Positions 1 to 9,829 of a stretch of 64,000 nucleotides of DNA are shown here, in pieces (the stretch's first letter is position 1; each line of letters begins with the position of its first letter). The notes beneath the pieces are model-generated. The model worked only from the letters and a program-made list of their open reading frames with translations, was not told the origin of the DNA and made no database searches. The translations under genes were made by a program, and so were the position numbers. Location of the stretch: positions 3,472,001 to 3,536,000 of the forward strand of contig OZ345352.1 of assembly GCA_977006965.1 (NCBI GenBank). Direction: 5' to 3'. Source of the DNA: Phymatolithon calcareum. Lineage: Eukaryota; Rhodophyta; Florideophyceae; Hapalidiales.

Positions 1-240
1 CTATGGGCGGAAAAGTTTGAGAACCTAAGAGCACAGTCGGAAGAGAATGCTGAGGCACTGCTTCTGTTTGACTGTGTATCTCTCAAACACCATTATGAAG
101 TAGTATGAACTGGACTCCGGAGAAATGATAAGAACGGAAAAGGCATTAGACTCCATACTACCCTACAGCGTGACCATAATGGACAATATGGAAAACGACG
201 CGTCTCTGTATTCGGGACAAGGCGATATACTGGAATGAAC
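1..240 (+). pseudogene. Non-LTR family A ORF2, C-terminal remnant
   Basis: Conceptual translation around positions 120-230 gives a series like TEKALD...MENDASLY. It matches the end of the better-preserved family A protein at 17.0-17.1 kb (TEKALD...MENEEGLY). Only the last 40 or so residues are recognisable, and frame breaks occur further 5'. It is a dead fragment with no catalytic domain. The element runs off the left edge of the window. Confidence 0.5.
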
Positions 241-857
241 AAGTTACGAAAAGCCCATCATGAAGTAATTCGTACTCTGCCTTCGACTACAATACAATTT
301 TCGTACCGGCGTACGGAGTTCTGTAATGACCTAGAAAGTCTAAGAACATTTCAGAGCTCCGCAGTAAGCCATGCATCAAATGGTTTCGATTGCTGCATAT
401 CGCACGTGCATTAAAACGTCGACGAAAGAGCTGCAATTGAAAATAATGAGATGGAGCGAAGGAAGAAAAGAAAGGACGATAGCCAACATTCAGGACGACA
501 AATGCAATTGTTGTTTTTCGAAGAAGCAAGCACGATCCAGCGGTGACACCTCAAAACATCGTTGCGGCTGTGAAGAATCGCTGTACGAAAATGGGACCCG
601 TGTGTGCTTCGCTACCCGAAGAAGCTACCGAGGTAAAGGGACAGACTTCAAGACAGGCGATCACCAATCGTCGGTGTGCTGCATTATCCACTATCTGAAT
701 AGATCTTCCAATGTCTCTGTTTAAAAAGCATTGCAACGGTACGGCCGATAGCATCTCAGATACCGGAAACAAGAACTCTTTCAACCCGCGAAGTAGCAAG
801 ACATTTGGTAATATCTTTGATATACCACACTTTGTATTTGTAAGGTTCTAAAAGCAG
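241..857. other. Degraded sequence with no confident gene
   Basis: Several short open stretches occur on both strands. The plus frame over 371-850 has protein-like composition in pieces, but stops break it and I recognise no domain. It may be the remains of a gene or transposon lying 5' of the coiled-coil ORF. Confidence 0.3.
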
Positions 858-1715
858 TCACCGCAACGTAGAGCGTATTGGTTTCGAATTCGATACTGAT
901 ACTTTCACGAGGAGAATCAACACGAGGAATATCTTACGAAACTTTCGTCGATCGTTCGACCCGTTAAACTCGTTTGTGCCAGAATTGCACATGTCGCCTC
1001 TAATTATATCTCCGAGCTTTTTCTTCACTGAGCTCGCTGCATCGGCCCACTTCACCAATAAATCATTCGTTCCTGCGGTCCGTACGGTAGCACTCCTCTT
1101 GATGTCCCCCGTGGCGCTCCGAATTGAGTTATTTTCCTGTGCCAGGTTATTATTCTCTAGTCCGTCCTCGACAAACCTTCCCGTATCAGACTCGAGCTCA
1201 GAATCGCGTTCAGGTACCACGTCTTTCGCATTCTTCGGGCGCTCGTTGCCGTGAACTCGAATGCCGTCCATCGTATCAACGTTCAGTTGTGTGTGTTCTT
1301 CATCATGTGCACGATTCTCATTTGATTCGAACTCATGATTGCGTGCAGCGAGTTGTCCACCATTAACTAAAAGAGGGCTAGCGTTGGCCGAAGCGGGAAC
1401 GAGCAATTGTGAATTCTGGTTCTCGAGTCGGCGGTTCTCATCCAACAACAATTCGACTTTTTTCTCTAGGGAACGAAGTTTCTCAACAAGTGACAAGTTG
1501 AGGTTACGGAGCAAGAAAACCTGACTTTCAACGGCATCTTGCGTGAGTGAACATTGCCGTTCGTGATCGTCAAGCCATGAGGAAGTCTTTGTTGCGTCTG
1601 AAGCTTCCATCAATCCACTCGCTCTGAGAAAAGAGTCCCGGTTGAGTGAAGGTCTACACGGTGAAATAACGCGGACGAAGAGGAGGCGGAAAGAAGATGG
1701 TGGTGACAGTGGCAA
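858..1715 (-). CDS. Orphan coiled-coil protein with hydrophobic C-terminus
   Basis: An uninterrupted 285-residue frame that I do not recognise. Residues about 60-105 are a strong coiled coil with leucines and acidic/basic residues in heptads (region LRNLNLSLVEKLRSLEKK). The middle is polar and rich in N, E and D, and looks disordered. Near the C-terminus a short hydrophobic run (IFLVLILLV) follows basic residues (RRKFRK), as in a tail anchor. Translation may start at Met36 (MEASDA), because the first 35 residues are arginine/proline-rich and look less coding-like. Transposon remnants lie on both sides. It could be a host gene or the accessory ORF of an unrecognised element. Confidence 0.45.
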   Translation of the reverse strand: MPLSPPSSFRLLFVRVISPCRPSLNRDSFLRASGLMEASDATKTSSWLDDHERQCSLTQDAVESQVFLLRNLNLSLVEKLRSLEKKVELLLDENRRLENQNSQLLVPASANASPLLVNGGQLAARNHEFESNENRAHDEEHTQLNVDTMDGIRVHGNERPKNAKDVVPERDSELESDTGRFVEDGLENNNLAQENNSIRSATGDIKRSATVRTAGTNDLLVKWADAASSVKKKLGDIIRGDMCNSGTNEFNGSNDRRKFRKIFLVLILLVKVSVSNSKPIRSTLR

Positions 1716-1739
1716 AAAGATGTGAATAAGGGAGGTCGC

Positions 1740-2510
1740 TGGTGTTATGTATGACGTTACACGGGCTGCCGGGCAAATCGAATCTGTACTCTGTGAAAAT
1801 TGATTTTGGAGCCCAGTATGAAGTGCTTTTTCGTCTCCGGAATAGAAGGGGGAGCAAGGGTCTGGCCTATGACGTCCACAACGCGCTCATACAAAAGTCA
1901 TGTGCCAATCTTAAGCCTTTACAACATCTTCATAGATAAGTTCACAGAGCATATGAGTGCGGCAACAAAACAGCTGGGATGAAGTCCCGTCAATTCTCTT
2001 CGCAGGCGACGATATTCTTTTTGCGAAATCTCCCGCTGGGCAAAGAGTCCTGCTGGCCATAGCTACCTTTCGGGCCCAAGACCGAGGGATGACTTGAAAT
2101 ACGAAACAAGAGAAGAGCGCGACTCTCGAATCAGAGGAAACATCGAACGAGGCATTCAAGCTCGCAAACAAGGTCGTGAAAAACGTCCGTAGGCTACATA
2201 CCTTGGAGTATCCCTAGGGCCCGAAGGTGTCTCTGACACGCAAAGGGTACAACGCCTAAAGAAGCCAAGGACCGCCGCACACGAATTACGCGCTCTGGGA
2301 GTGTTTAATAAACGACTTACCATCCAGAAATGCACTAGGCATTAATACAGCTGCGCTGGGAGCACGCAATGCACTGAGCACTGTGGACGCGAAACGTACA
2401 GGATGCCGTCAATGAAGTAGAGCAAAGGTTCTTCAGCCAGGTTTTGGGACCAGCAGCTTGAGGAACGACTGACAGACTCCGGCTCATGTGCCGGATCCAA
2501 ACTGGTGTAA
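1740..2510 (+). pseudogene. Degenerate reverse transcriptase of non-LTR family A
   Basis: Fragments in shifting frames align with the family A RT at 35.0-35.6 kb: YNIFIDKF...E for the region after motif B, then TYLGVSL, LGVF, and a stretch equivalent to WEYAMHLTPWTEDVQNAV. The catalytic FADD segment is altered (the DNA reads as FAGDD-like), and stops are frequent. It is far more diverged than the 16.1-kb copy, so it is an old insertion. Confidence 0.6.
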
Positions 2511-2554
2511 GTCAGCAGAAAAACCAATGAGGCGATTGCCCAGAATGTACAAAA

Positions 2555-3405
2555 GTAATTAATTTAAAAAAGGGGGTATGTTCAAACCAAGTCAACCTTG
2601 CTCGTCATATAGTATATATTCAATCTTGCGCTTCATGAGCTTACATGTACGGGAAGCATAACGATCCTCAATTACAATTCAATGCTCCTCTCCTCTCTGC
2701 TCTGTCCAGGGTCACTATGTATACCATACGTGCACATGATCAAGCTATAAGGGACCAGCGTATTCATGCGATTCTGCCACATATCCTTGTCCATTTTACT
2801 CCTCATGTTGCAATGGAGCGCTAAAAAGGCATCAGCCGCTCTTCATGCCAAAGATTCACGGTATGCAGCAAGTGTACACCAACTGTCTCAGTAATCGCGT
2901 CTTACCGATAGTTGACAGTACTAACGAATCTTGCGTATATTTCAACAGTAACGGTAAGAACCTAGTGCAAGACATGTGCACAGGAAGTCTCTAGAGGGCC
3001 AAAGCTCGAAAGATGTGCAGTATGTCCGACTATTATGCTCTCGAGAGTTTCGGTTACCGTAGAGACTGCAGAGAATAAACGAGTCTTGAATGGTAAGGAT
3101 CACGACGTACAATAGACAAGAAGCGAAGGTGTATGGCCTAGAGTCGGTTAGCCTACCAATGCCACAGCACTATAAAATCGAAAAGAAGATCTGTCAATTC
3201 GCCGTAGACCATCTATGGCATATCATTGAAGTACAGAAATTGAAACAACAGCTAGCGACTCATACAACGCTTTTGGGGCATAAATTCTTTTTGGGTCGAT
3301 ATCACAAGATCATGTCCTTGGCGAAAATCATTCCGAATCGGTTTCACCGACTTTCTTTCTGGTCTGCGTGGACTTTACGATCAGATGCATGCAGTAGTTA
3401 GTATT
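2555..3405 (+). repeat. Repeat W, copy 1, with a conserved short ORF
   Basis: About 850 bp match 39690-41225, where the same sequence is split by a hAT insertion at 40139-40858. The match runs from an oligo-G tract (AAAAAAGGGGG) to about 3400. Both copies encode a plus-strand peptide containing VYGLESVSLP followed by K.EKK (here in the frame 3090-3401). Conservation of this peptide between diverged copies suggests W once carried a coding sequence of unknown function. Confidence 0.6.
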
Positions 3406-3410
3406 AATGA

Positions 3411-4741
3411 GGGTTGTCCACAACAACGGATGAATAGATGGATGTGAATTACCTGATGCTCTCGTCGTCTAATTAGCACCTTAGTTTTTCGATGACCTTT
3501 TGCACTTCAGCAAAAGCATCATCGAGAGTATGCAAAATGAAGAAAGACCTGCACTGAAAGAAGAAGCGACGCTTCCAAAACAGTTAGGAAGAGTTATCAA
3601 AAACAAGCGAGTTCATTCTAGGGGCTCAGATAGCGAGGGTAGCACCTGAGGAAGCCTCCGAACTTGCAAGATAGGTTCGACAGGCTGGAAATTCTTAGAC
3701 ACTGCGAAAGTAGTACACGAGAAGCTGCTCTGGTGTCGGCGAACTCTGGCATTGAGGGCTTCAAAAATAAAAACTTACAATTTGCCCCCTGAGGAAGCCT
3801 TGCGCGTATATCTGTGGGGCTTTGAAAAAATAAATTAAAAAAACCTTCGTTTTTTGACAAATTTAAAAATAATTATTTTTGAAAGCCCCACGATTTTACG
3901 AATATACGGGGGTTATTTGTTGATTTATTTTAAAAGATCCCAAAGCATCTCTTCAAGAGTAACAGGGCCGCTCTTGCACAGTTTTCTAAGCTAACGTAGT
4001 TTGACTATTCAGTATATTCTTGATACGAATATACGGGCAAGGCATCCTGAGCAGCTACCCCGCCATCGGGTTGCTCTTTCCAAGTGTTTGGTCTGCTATG
4101 GGTGCCCCTTGCATGCACTCGATTGTTTTTGCTAGCTTTTGCTAAAAGTTTCTGCAGCCTTGCTTCTTTCACTACCGGCCTTCTTCATTCTGCATACTCT
4201 CAATGATGCTTCTGCTGAACAGGAAATGGTCATCAAGTTCCAGGCGTATCATAGTGCTATGCCCAGTGCCTGCATATATACTTCGTGTTCATGGAAGAGA
4301 TCTCTTGGAGCCGACAAAAATTTGTCGATAATTCTTCCGACTGCCTTCCGACTCGATTCTATGCTCGGGTGCTGTCGCATTTACGCCAAATTCGAATCTG
4401 GTTATCGGTGCTAGAGTGTGAAACGTCGCTCATCCGGAGCCAGCTAGATTGTCTCTGAATTTTCTGTAATTTTTTCGATCCAAGTTTATTTAAGACCCTC
4501 GGCCGTGAAATACCAGGCCATAATTTGATAAAACGGCAGCTATTTGAAGAAAATTAATCAGCGCAAGAGCTCGAGTCGTGGCATCGTTGAGAGCGACCAG
4601 CTGTTTGGGACTATTGAAATTTAAACGGAGCTCCCGTTCAACAGCTACGACATATAAAAAAACTGTTGGAGCAGACACTGTCTTTCTGGCTAAAGAGAAA
4701 CGAAGAAGCACTTAGTCGAGAGCATTTTTGATGTACTACAT
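3411..4741. other. Nested retroposon tails, no intact gene
   Basis: A plus-strand family A 3' tail is visible at about 3783-3845 (GAGGAAGCCTTGC...GTGGGGCTTT then A-rich). A minus-strand tail starts at about 3846 and resumes at 4024 after a nested insertion, so the two tails point at each other. A 91-codon frame at 4139-4414 begins with a signal-peptide-like stretch but has no other support. The remainder to 4741 shows nothing recognisable. Confidence 0.5.
3911..4023 (-). mobile_element. Family B non-LTR 3' end inserted in a family A tail
   Basis: A 113-bp, strongly 5'-truncated copy of the family B 3' terminus. It matches the tail at 22085-22200 (TTGATTTATTTTAAAAG.TCCCAA on this strand). It is flanked by a 14-bp direct repeat TACGAATATACGGG at 3897-3910 and 4024-4037, the expected TSD of target-primed insertion. 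The host sequence on both sides is one family A tail. Confidence 0.8.
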
Positions 4742-5248
4742 ATGGATAAAACCCCACTCGAGTCGATGCCCACCGGCGATATCAAGAATGAACAAAGTCA
4801 CGAACGTTGTCTTCGGCAATCGAAAAATCTGGTTTACGCGGCAGTGAAGAATATCATCAGCTCCACATTATTCGATGAAGAAGATACCTCTTATGTGAAG
4901 AGTGAATTGTTTAGTTCACGACGCGAACGGAAAAATCACAACTGCAACTCGAAGCCGAGGGAACTGACTTCCTTAGGTAACCATCCAACCTCATTGTTAA
5001 GCCAAATTATGCTTGCTTATCGAGATGATGCGAAAGTTTTGCTCAGTAAGAAGTTGGCCAAATTGCATGAGTTTGCTCGAGACGAAGTACCTACCTCTCG
5101 ACGCCGTACGTGGAAGCGGTCGTCCCAGCGGCCGCCATGCGGCACACTGGAAATGCATGGTTCAGGTAGGAAGCAAGTGTTTTCTTTAATTGGTTGTCAA
5201 TCGGTGGCTTCCTATCTTAGAGGTCAGCAGAAGCCGCCTAAGTACTAA
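4742..5248 (+). CDS. Hypothetical 168-residue protein
   Basis: An open frame starting MDKTPLESMP and ending QKPPKY that I do not recognise. It is polar and rich in Ser, Lys and Arg, with a basic stretch near residue 120 (SRRRTWKRSSQR), and has no signal peptide or membrane segment. No second copy occurs in the window, which is mild evidence against it being a common repeat. It may be a short host gene or a remnant. Confidence 0.3.
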   Translation: MDKTPLESMPTGDIKNEQSHERCLRQSKNLVYAAVKNIISSTLFDEEDTSYVKSELFSSRRERKNHNCNSKPRELTSLGNHPTSLLSQIMLAYRDDAKVLLSKKLAKLHEFARDEVPTSRRRTWKRSSQRPPCGTLEMHGSGRKQVFSLIGCQSVASYLRGQQKPPKY

Positions 5249-5439
5249 GCACTGACTTCAATCTTATTCTACAAGGGACATACCATGGGTGGTAAGCGGA
5301 CACCCACATGGGGAGGCCCGGAAGCGTACTGAAACAGGAAGGCCGATATCAAGACAGGGATAATGCATACGCCACGAGCCGGTAAATCTTGCGGCGTGAA
5401 GGAAACAGAAAAAAAGGCATCACTGATGAGATGAGAACT

Positions 5440-6270
5440 CGGTGGAAAACTATAGGATCTTAGATAATCCTAGCTCAGTTGCGGAACGCCCGTGTAATTC
5501 GCCGTGGACGACCGCGGGTAGCGAGGTGTCATTGTGTGTTCTTCTGTGTTACGTTTTGCTGCTCGGTTGTTCGTGCACCGAGCTCGTTTGACAGTTGATA
5601 AGTCAGCATATCGTAACCGCGCATGGCACGCAGCGTGGGGGTATTGACATCTTCACTATGAAGGATCTTGCGGCGACAGCGTATCGCTTATCTTGAAACC
5701 GAGAGCTTTCTCAGTGTTTTAGGTCTTCTCTTGATGCCGAGTTCTCGCTTTGTGTTCCAGGCCTTCTCCACTTTCGGCGCCGTGCTCGTTTCTAAGCTGC
5801 TTATCCCAGACCTCGAATTAGCGAACTCCAGTATCTCGACTGCACTTCTCATAGTATTTTCGGAGAACTTACTTCTAGAACAAGCCGGATTCCTTTGCCA
5901 ATAGTAATAACTTTTTCGTTGGTGTGAAGACCATATTCCTATTTCACTCAAAATCCTGATCCATGTCGTGGTTCGCAACTTGGATCTCTCGAATATATTG
6001 CTTTATCGCGCACCAGTTAGTGCTCGTGATAGAGCCATGTCCAATGAGAAAGGTTCGTCTATCCGTTGTTCTTCGATTTGTCCTTTTTCCGATCCAGCAG
6101 CCTTGACTTTCGTTCTGCGGGGGCGATATACCAAAAGTGAAAACGTATCAGACGGCAGATGGTTAAACCCTCAGAGGAGGAGGAGAAGCTAACCATTTGA
6201 TGTGCGTAAAAGAGTAGAAGCACTTTATATGACATAAATGTGAACTAAAACTTCAGTTTTTGTCTGTGCG
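5440..6270. repeat. Repeat X, copy 1 (3' flank of S41 gene 1)
   Basis: The left part (about 5465-5700) matches 55860-56110. The part from about 5686 to 6270 matches 61864-61945 plus 62510-63225 next to the third S41 gene. A shorter portion matches 21786-22084 next to the second S41 gene. It is therefore the common downstream flank of the duplicated S41 genes. No intact coding sequence is visible. Confidence 0.7.
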
Positions 6271-6309
6271 TCTTAGGCCTCCGTGGATGGCACGGGAATG
6301 AGCTCCACA

Positions 6310-8202
6310 TCAGGGGGTACGCTCGGAACCTCCGTGTTTTTTTGTCGATGTCCCATTCCCCATTCGTACCAACAGATCATTCAAGTACAAGTGGAGATCC
6401 CTGTCCGCATTGAGTCGATCCGCCTTCGTATAATAATATCTTACCTCCGGTTTGACGCCAAAGTATTCGATGGGCGTACCCTCATTCTTACCACCCCGCG
6501 TGACCCTGAATTGCGAAAATGGAAATTCGACGTTACCCGGAAGCGAATCAAATACACCAGGGTACAAAAGCTCTAATCCTCTCGTGCTCGAAATCGTGCT
6601 TCCACCACCGCCTGTACTATGATCCACGCCAACAAGTAGTCCTGCCCCGCTGTCTTGTACAATTGCGGAAAATATGTCCCCGCAGCTGTATGTCTCCGCA
6701 TCCACCAGCACGACCACCGGTGCGTCGTATCTTTCGCCTTTGTAGTTATTCGCCTCCTCATCTGAAAAGATGAACGGACCGAAATACTGATCTCCAAACT
6801 TCTCGGCTGTATCCGCCTGACGCGTCGGTGTTACGTAAAGTCCTCGAGAATACGGGTTCCGGAATATTAAGCTGAGTGGGGTTCTCGCGAGCTTAAGGGT
6901 CAGTGGAGTTGTGCGTGCAAAGGTGGATGAAACTGTTACGCGTTTCTTAGTAAATAGCTGCACAATGTTTTGACAGAGCGAAACGGAACCACCATCGTTA
7001 CCGCGCAAGTCGAACACGAGACCTGTCCGGGGCATTAGAAGAACGACGCGTCGCATTTCGGATAGGAACTTCTCGTCGTCCAGAGGGGAAAAGTTGTGCA
7101 CTATGATCGAGCCAAAGGCACCTCGTTGTGTCTGGATTACCCTCGCTTCGAAACTGTTCGACACGTTGGCATTAACCGGTATTTCTCTGAATCTTTTCCT
7201 TTCCGCTTTGCGCATGTAGGAGCTGGAGGTTCGACCCACTCCTCCACCTTTGTCCTTATTATCAGAGCGAAGACGATAAAAATAATCGGGATATATTGAC
7301 GGTGTTCCGATGGACGATTCGAGAGCAGCTTGGTTTGAGCTCTCATGTATCGAAGCAATTGTCCAAGGTATCGACACGGAGCTTATTTTTCCGCCAGCGG
7401 TAATAAATCCAATTTCGGCATCGTCTTGACGTGGAAACTCCGCCCAAAATAACCATTTGAATGTCAGGCTCTTCAGTCCAAGACCGTGTTTCGCATGCCT
7501 TGTAGATCCATATCCTTCTCTGCCCTCTGTCATTACCGCCTCTCTTATAGAAACGCCATTCCAGGAGACGATTTGAACTCCCTTTTCGAAGGCTGAGTTT
7601 GAAAATCGGGCCTTCGCCGCCACGTCGGACACGATGTAGTTTGGAAACGGAACGGAAAAGTCCCCCGCCATTGATGAATTATAGTACTCGCGAACCTGGA
7701 ACGGTAGAAACGCTATCCCGTTTCCCAAAGGCGGTGGGACAAAGTAGGTTGTGTGTCGGTCGTCAACCGCTTGGAAGATGTCAATCATCCGATCATGAAA
7801 GGCAACGACAGGGCCCCGTCCTCCTGACTTGCGAACTTCACGCGCGAAGCTACGGAGTTTGGCAACAGGATCCACTTTTAGGAAGTTGAGGTGTAGTGGT
7901 CGGTGCGGATGAATATCTCTGAAGATCTGTTCTGCTCGCATGATGATCGCGAGTCTCTCTGTGAGGTTGAGAGGCTTTTTCTCTGCGGCGCGAAGAAGAG
8001 CGGATCGCGAAGTCTCAATAAACTGTGCCTCGGGACAGATTACAGGCCCTGCAGAAACGCAGATGCGGAGCAAAGGCTCACAGAAATCCACGGTACAGGG
8101 GGAGGTAGTGACGCAGTCCATGCTTGTCGAACACTTTGCGCTCAGCGCTGAAGAAACGATAATGGACAGGAGATATGCGGAGAGCGCGAAATGAACCATC
8201 AT
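6310..8202 (-). CDS. Secreted S41-family serine peptidase, paralogue 1
   Basis: 630 residues in one intronless frame. Residues 1-22 are a signal peptide (MMVHFALSAYLL...SALSA). Residues 24-56 form a cysteine-rich module with six cysteines (KCSTSMDC...CVSAGPVIC). The peptidase region has DDRHT (147-151), the S41 core strand FDLRGNDGG (397-405), and ETYSCGD with the likely nucleophile Ser506. These fit the C-terminal processing peptidase/TSP fold, so an extracellular or endomembrane endopeptidase is likely; the substrate is unknown. Compared with paralogue 3, a run of seven A residues near codon 620 looks one base too long. It shifts the last residues to HGGSERTP and removes a conserved PDVELIPVPS tail. 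A TATA element lies 85-92 bp upstream of the ATG. Confidence 0.85.
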   Translation of the reverse strand: MMVHFALSAYLLSIIVSSALSAKCSTSMDCVTTSPCTVDFCEPLLRICVSAGPVICPEAQFIETSRSALLRAAEKKPLNLTERLAIIMRAEQIFRDIHPHRPLHLNFLKVDPVAKLRSFAREVRKSGGRGPVVAFHDRMIDIFQAVDDRHTTYFVPPPLGNGIAFLPFQVREYYNSSMAGDFSVPFPNYIVSDVAAKARFSNSAFEKGVQIVSWNGVSIREAVMTEGREGYGSTRHAKHGLGLKSLTFKWLFWAEFPRQDDAEIGFITAGGKISSVSIPWTIASIHESSNQAALESSIGTPSIYPDYFYRLRSDNKDKGGGVGRTSSSYMRKAERKRFREIPVNANVSNSFEARVIQTQRGAFGSIIVHNFSPLDDEKFLSEMRRVVLLMPRTGLVFDLRGNDGGSVSLCQNIVQLFTKKRVTVSSTFARTTPLTLKLARTPLSLIFRNPYSRGLYVTPTRQADTAEKFGDQYFGPFIFSDEEANNYKGERYDAPVVVLVDAETYSCGDIFSAIVQDSGAGLLVGVDHSTGGGGSTISSTRGLELLYPGVFDSLPGNVEFPFSQFRVTRGGKNEGTPIEYFGVKPEVRYYYTKADRLNADRDLHLYLNDLLVRMGNGTSTKKHGGSERTP

Positions 8203-8286
8203 TATTAAGAATGTCGAATGTGAACATGAGATGAAGGTATGCGCTGCATGCTCTCATCTCTCTGCGCGCACCATGTGCACATGAGA

Positions 8287-8294
8287 GCTTTATA
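8287..8294 (-). promoter_or_regulatory. TATA box of S41 gene 1
   Basis: TATAAAGC on the minus strand, inside CGCAGTATAAAGCTC, 85 bases upstream of the start codon. The element and its context are conserved at 25466-25473 upstream of paralogue 2. It is a candidate core promoter; the transcription start was not determined. Confidence 0.55.
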
Positions 8295-8830
8295 CTGCGA
8301 AGAGTCTCCGTAATCTTCAGTCGATCACTGTGAGGAGTCGAGGGACTTATTTAGCAGATCGCATGAAGGTATAGATATGAGGCCGCCATCAATGGTGTCC
8401 CTCTTCGGCAGGATACCTGGACGTCAAGCAGGGTTCTAGTGAAATCCTGATAGGATCGACTCTATTCTTCGATTTGAGGACACATGTATCAACAATGCGG
8501 TCATAGTCATTAATACAATATGGGATGAAGGAAAACGAACAAGCGTTTTTTCCACACAGGACAAGAATCGCTCTATTGTACATCTATAAAGCTCTGAATT
8601 TTTTTTCGACACTGTACCGCACACATTTCGATACAAGACTGAACGAAAGAAGAAAAAGATTACGCAAATTTTTAAAAATCAACGTTTCTTCCATTACTTT
8701 TTTTAAAATACTAAGCTAATGGCGCATCTGTAGACGTATGCGGTAGTCATGCAATGTCGAATTAAACATGGACAAGGGAATTGCTACAAATCTATTTGGC
8801 ATAATGGTGTGCGACGGGATGGCATGCCAT

Positions 8831-8894
8831 CGGATCAGATGTCGATCTTTGTTATACATGCCGGCATGTATAACAAAGATCGACATCTGATCCG
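8831..8894. repeat. Perfect 64-bp palindrome
   Basis: Two 32-base arms (8831-8862 and 8863-8894) are exact reverse complements with no spacer; the centre is CATGCCGGCATG. The same locus in the duplicated copy (about 25998-26035) has only one arm. A direct repeat GGCATG brackets the missing segment. Confidence 0.95.
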
Positions 8895-9026
8895 TGGAAA
8901 TCTGCAGCATCACGCGCGGCTTACTGACTGACCTTCAGCGTGCTGACGCAGGATTATCATAATCCTGAGTCAAGATGCTTTCTGCAATCCAGAGCAGAAC
9001 AGAGCGCTGACTCTCGAGCAAAGGAA

Positions 9027-9145
9027 GAAGAAGAAGAAAGATAGATTTTTATTTAAAAGTTACCAACGCATCTGCTGACGCTTGGGGCAACTTTCCTAGT
9101 GCCAAGAGATTTTGGCTGGATTGCGTCCATGGAAGAGTTTCTTTT
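9027..9145. mobile_element. 119-bp retroposon-like insertion with GAA-rich end
   Basis: Flanked by an exact 16-bp direct repeat CTCTCGAGCAAAGGAA (9011-9026 and 9146-9161), and absent from the paralogous site at about 26165. It starts with (GAA)n and contains a block (GTTACCAACGCATCTG...GACGCTTGGGGCAAC) also found at 27735-27775. Read on the minus strand it would end in an A-rich segment followed by a TTC repeat, so it may be a minus-strand retroposon with a microsatellite tail. Confidence 0.75.
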
Positions 9146-9248
9146 CTCTCGAGCAAAGGAACAGAAAATGTAACGGATATACATATTTTAGTGAAGCTGT
9201 TGTACAACTTCGCTGTAGCCAGTACTGTGCCCCAATAAATTGGTACTT

Positions 9249-9407
9249 TTTTATTGCAATTTTTTTAAAGCCCCACAATCATACGAATATACGGGCAAGG
9301 CTTTCTCAGGTGCTACCGTCACTAGGGCGGCTCTACTCTTATGTCTGGTATTCTATCTGAGCCCCTAGTATGTAGTCGGTTGTTTTTAATAGCTCTTCGT
9401 AGCAGTT
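9249..9407 (-). mobile_element. Family A non-LTR 3' tail insertion
   Basis: A minus-strand, 5'-truncated copy of the family A 3' end (GAGAAAGCCTTGCCCG...GTGGGGCTTTAAAAAAA on the minus strand). The 15-bp direct repeat AATAAATTGGTACTT flanks it (9234-9248 and 9408-9422). The duplicated locus at about 26265 has the empty site, so it inserted after the duplication. Confidence 0.85.
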
Positions 9408-9829
9408 AATAAATTGGTACTTCAACAGATTGCAATATGAAATAGCAATGTCAGATTTACGAGTCGACACGTAATGCAATACGTATTGCTCACCTCATCA
9501 TATTACAGCACGTATTGGTCAGCTCAATGAATTGCAATTCATATCGCATAGCGTACCCGTGAACGTTGTGTGCTCCCGCCTCTGATTTGGGAGTAGCGCA
9601 ACGTAATTGTTCTGCTGCACCACTCATGATCCACACCAAGCGAGCAAAGTCCCGTGGTGTAGTCATACTTGAACACATCATCATATCATAGTGTTGTTCC
9701 CTACGGGCTTTTACTCCGACAGTGCAGATCAAATTTTATCCCAATGTCGCGATATTCCCCGACCTATTCACCGTTCTCTTTTGACTAACTGCCACAATGA
9801 GCACGAGCGCGTCAGGGTCGAGCCCTAAG

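Noticed and set aside
287-799. Overlapping short ORFs on both strands in the first kilobase
   Set aside because: They are mutually exclusive, unrecognised and without duplicate copies. Only the family A remnant at the left edge is supported.
4139-4414. 91-codon ORF with a signal-peptide-like start
   Set aside because: The hydrophobic start is suggestive, but the rest has no protein-like conservation, and the region is made of retroposon tails.
8716-8931. Two ORFs on opposite strands sharing the same peptide
   Set aside because: The identical peptide is a trivial result of the 64-bp palindrome being translated on both strands.
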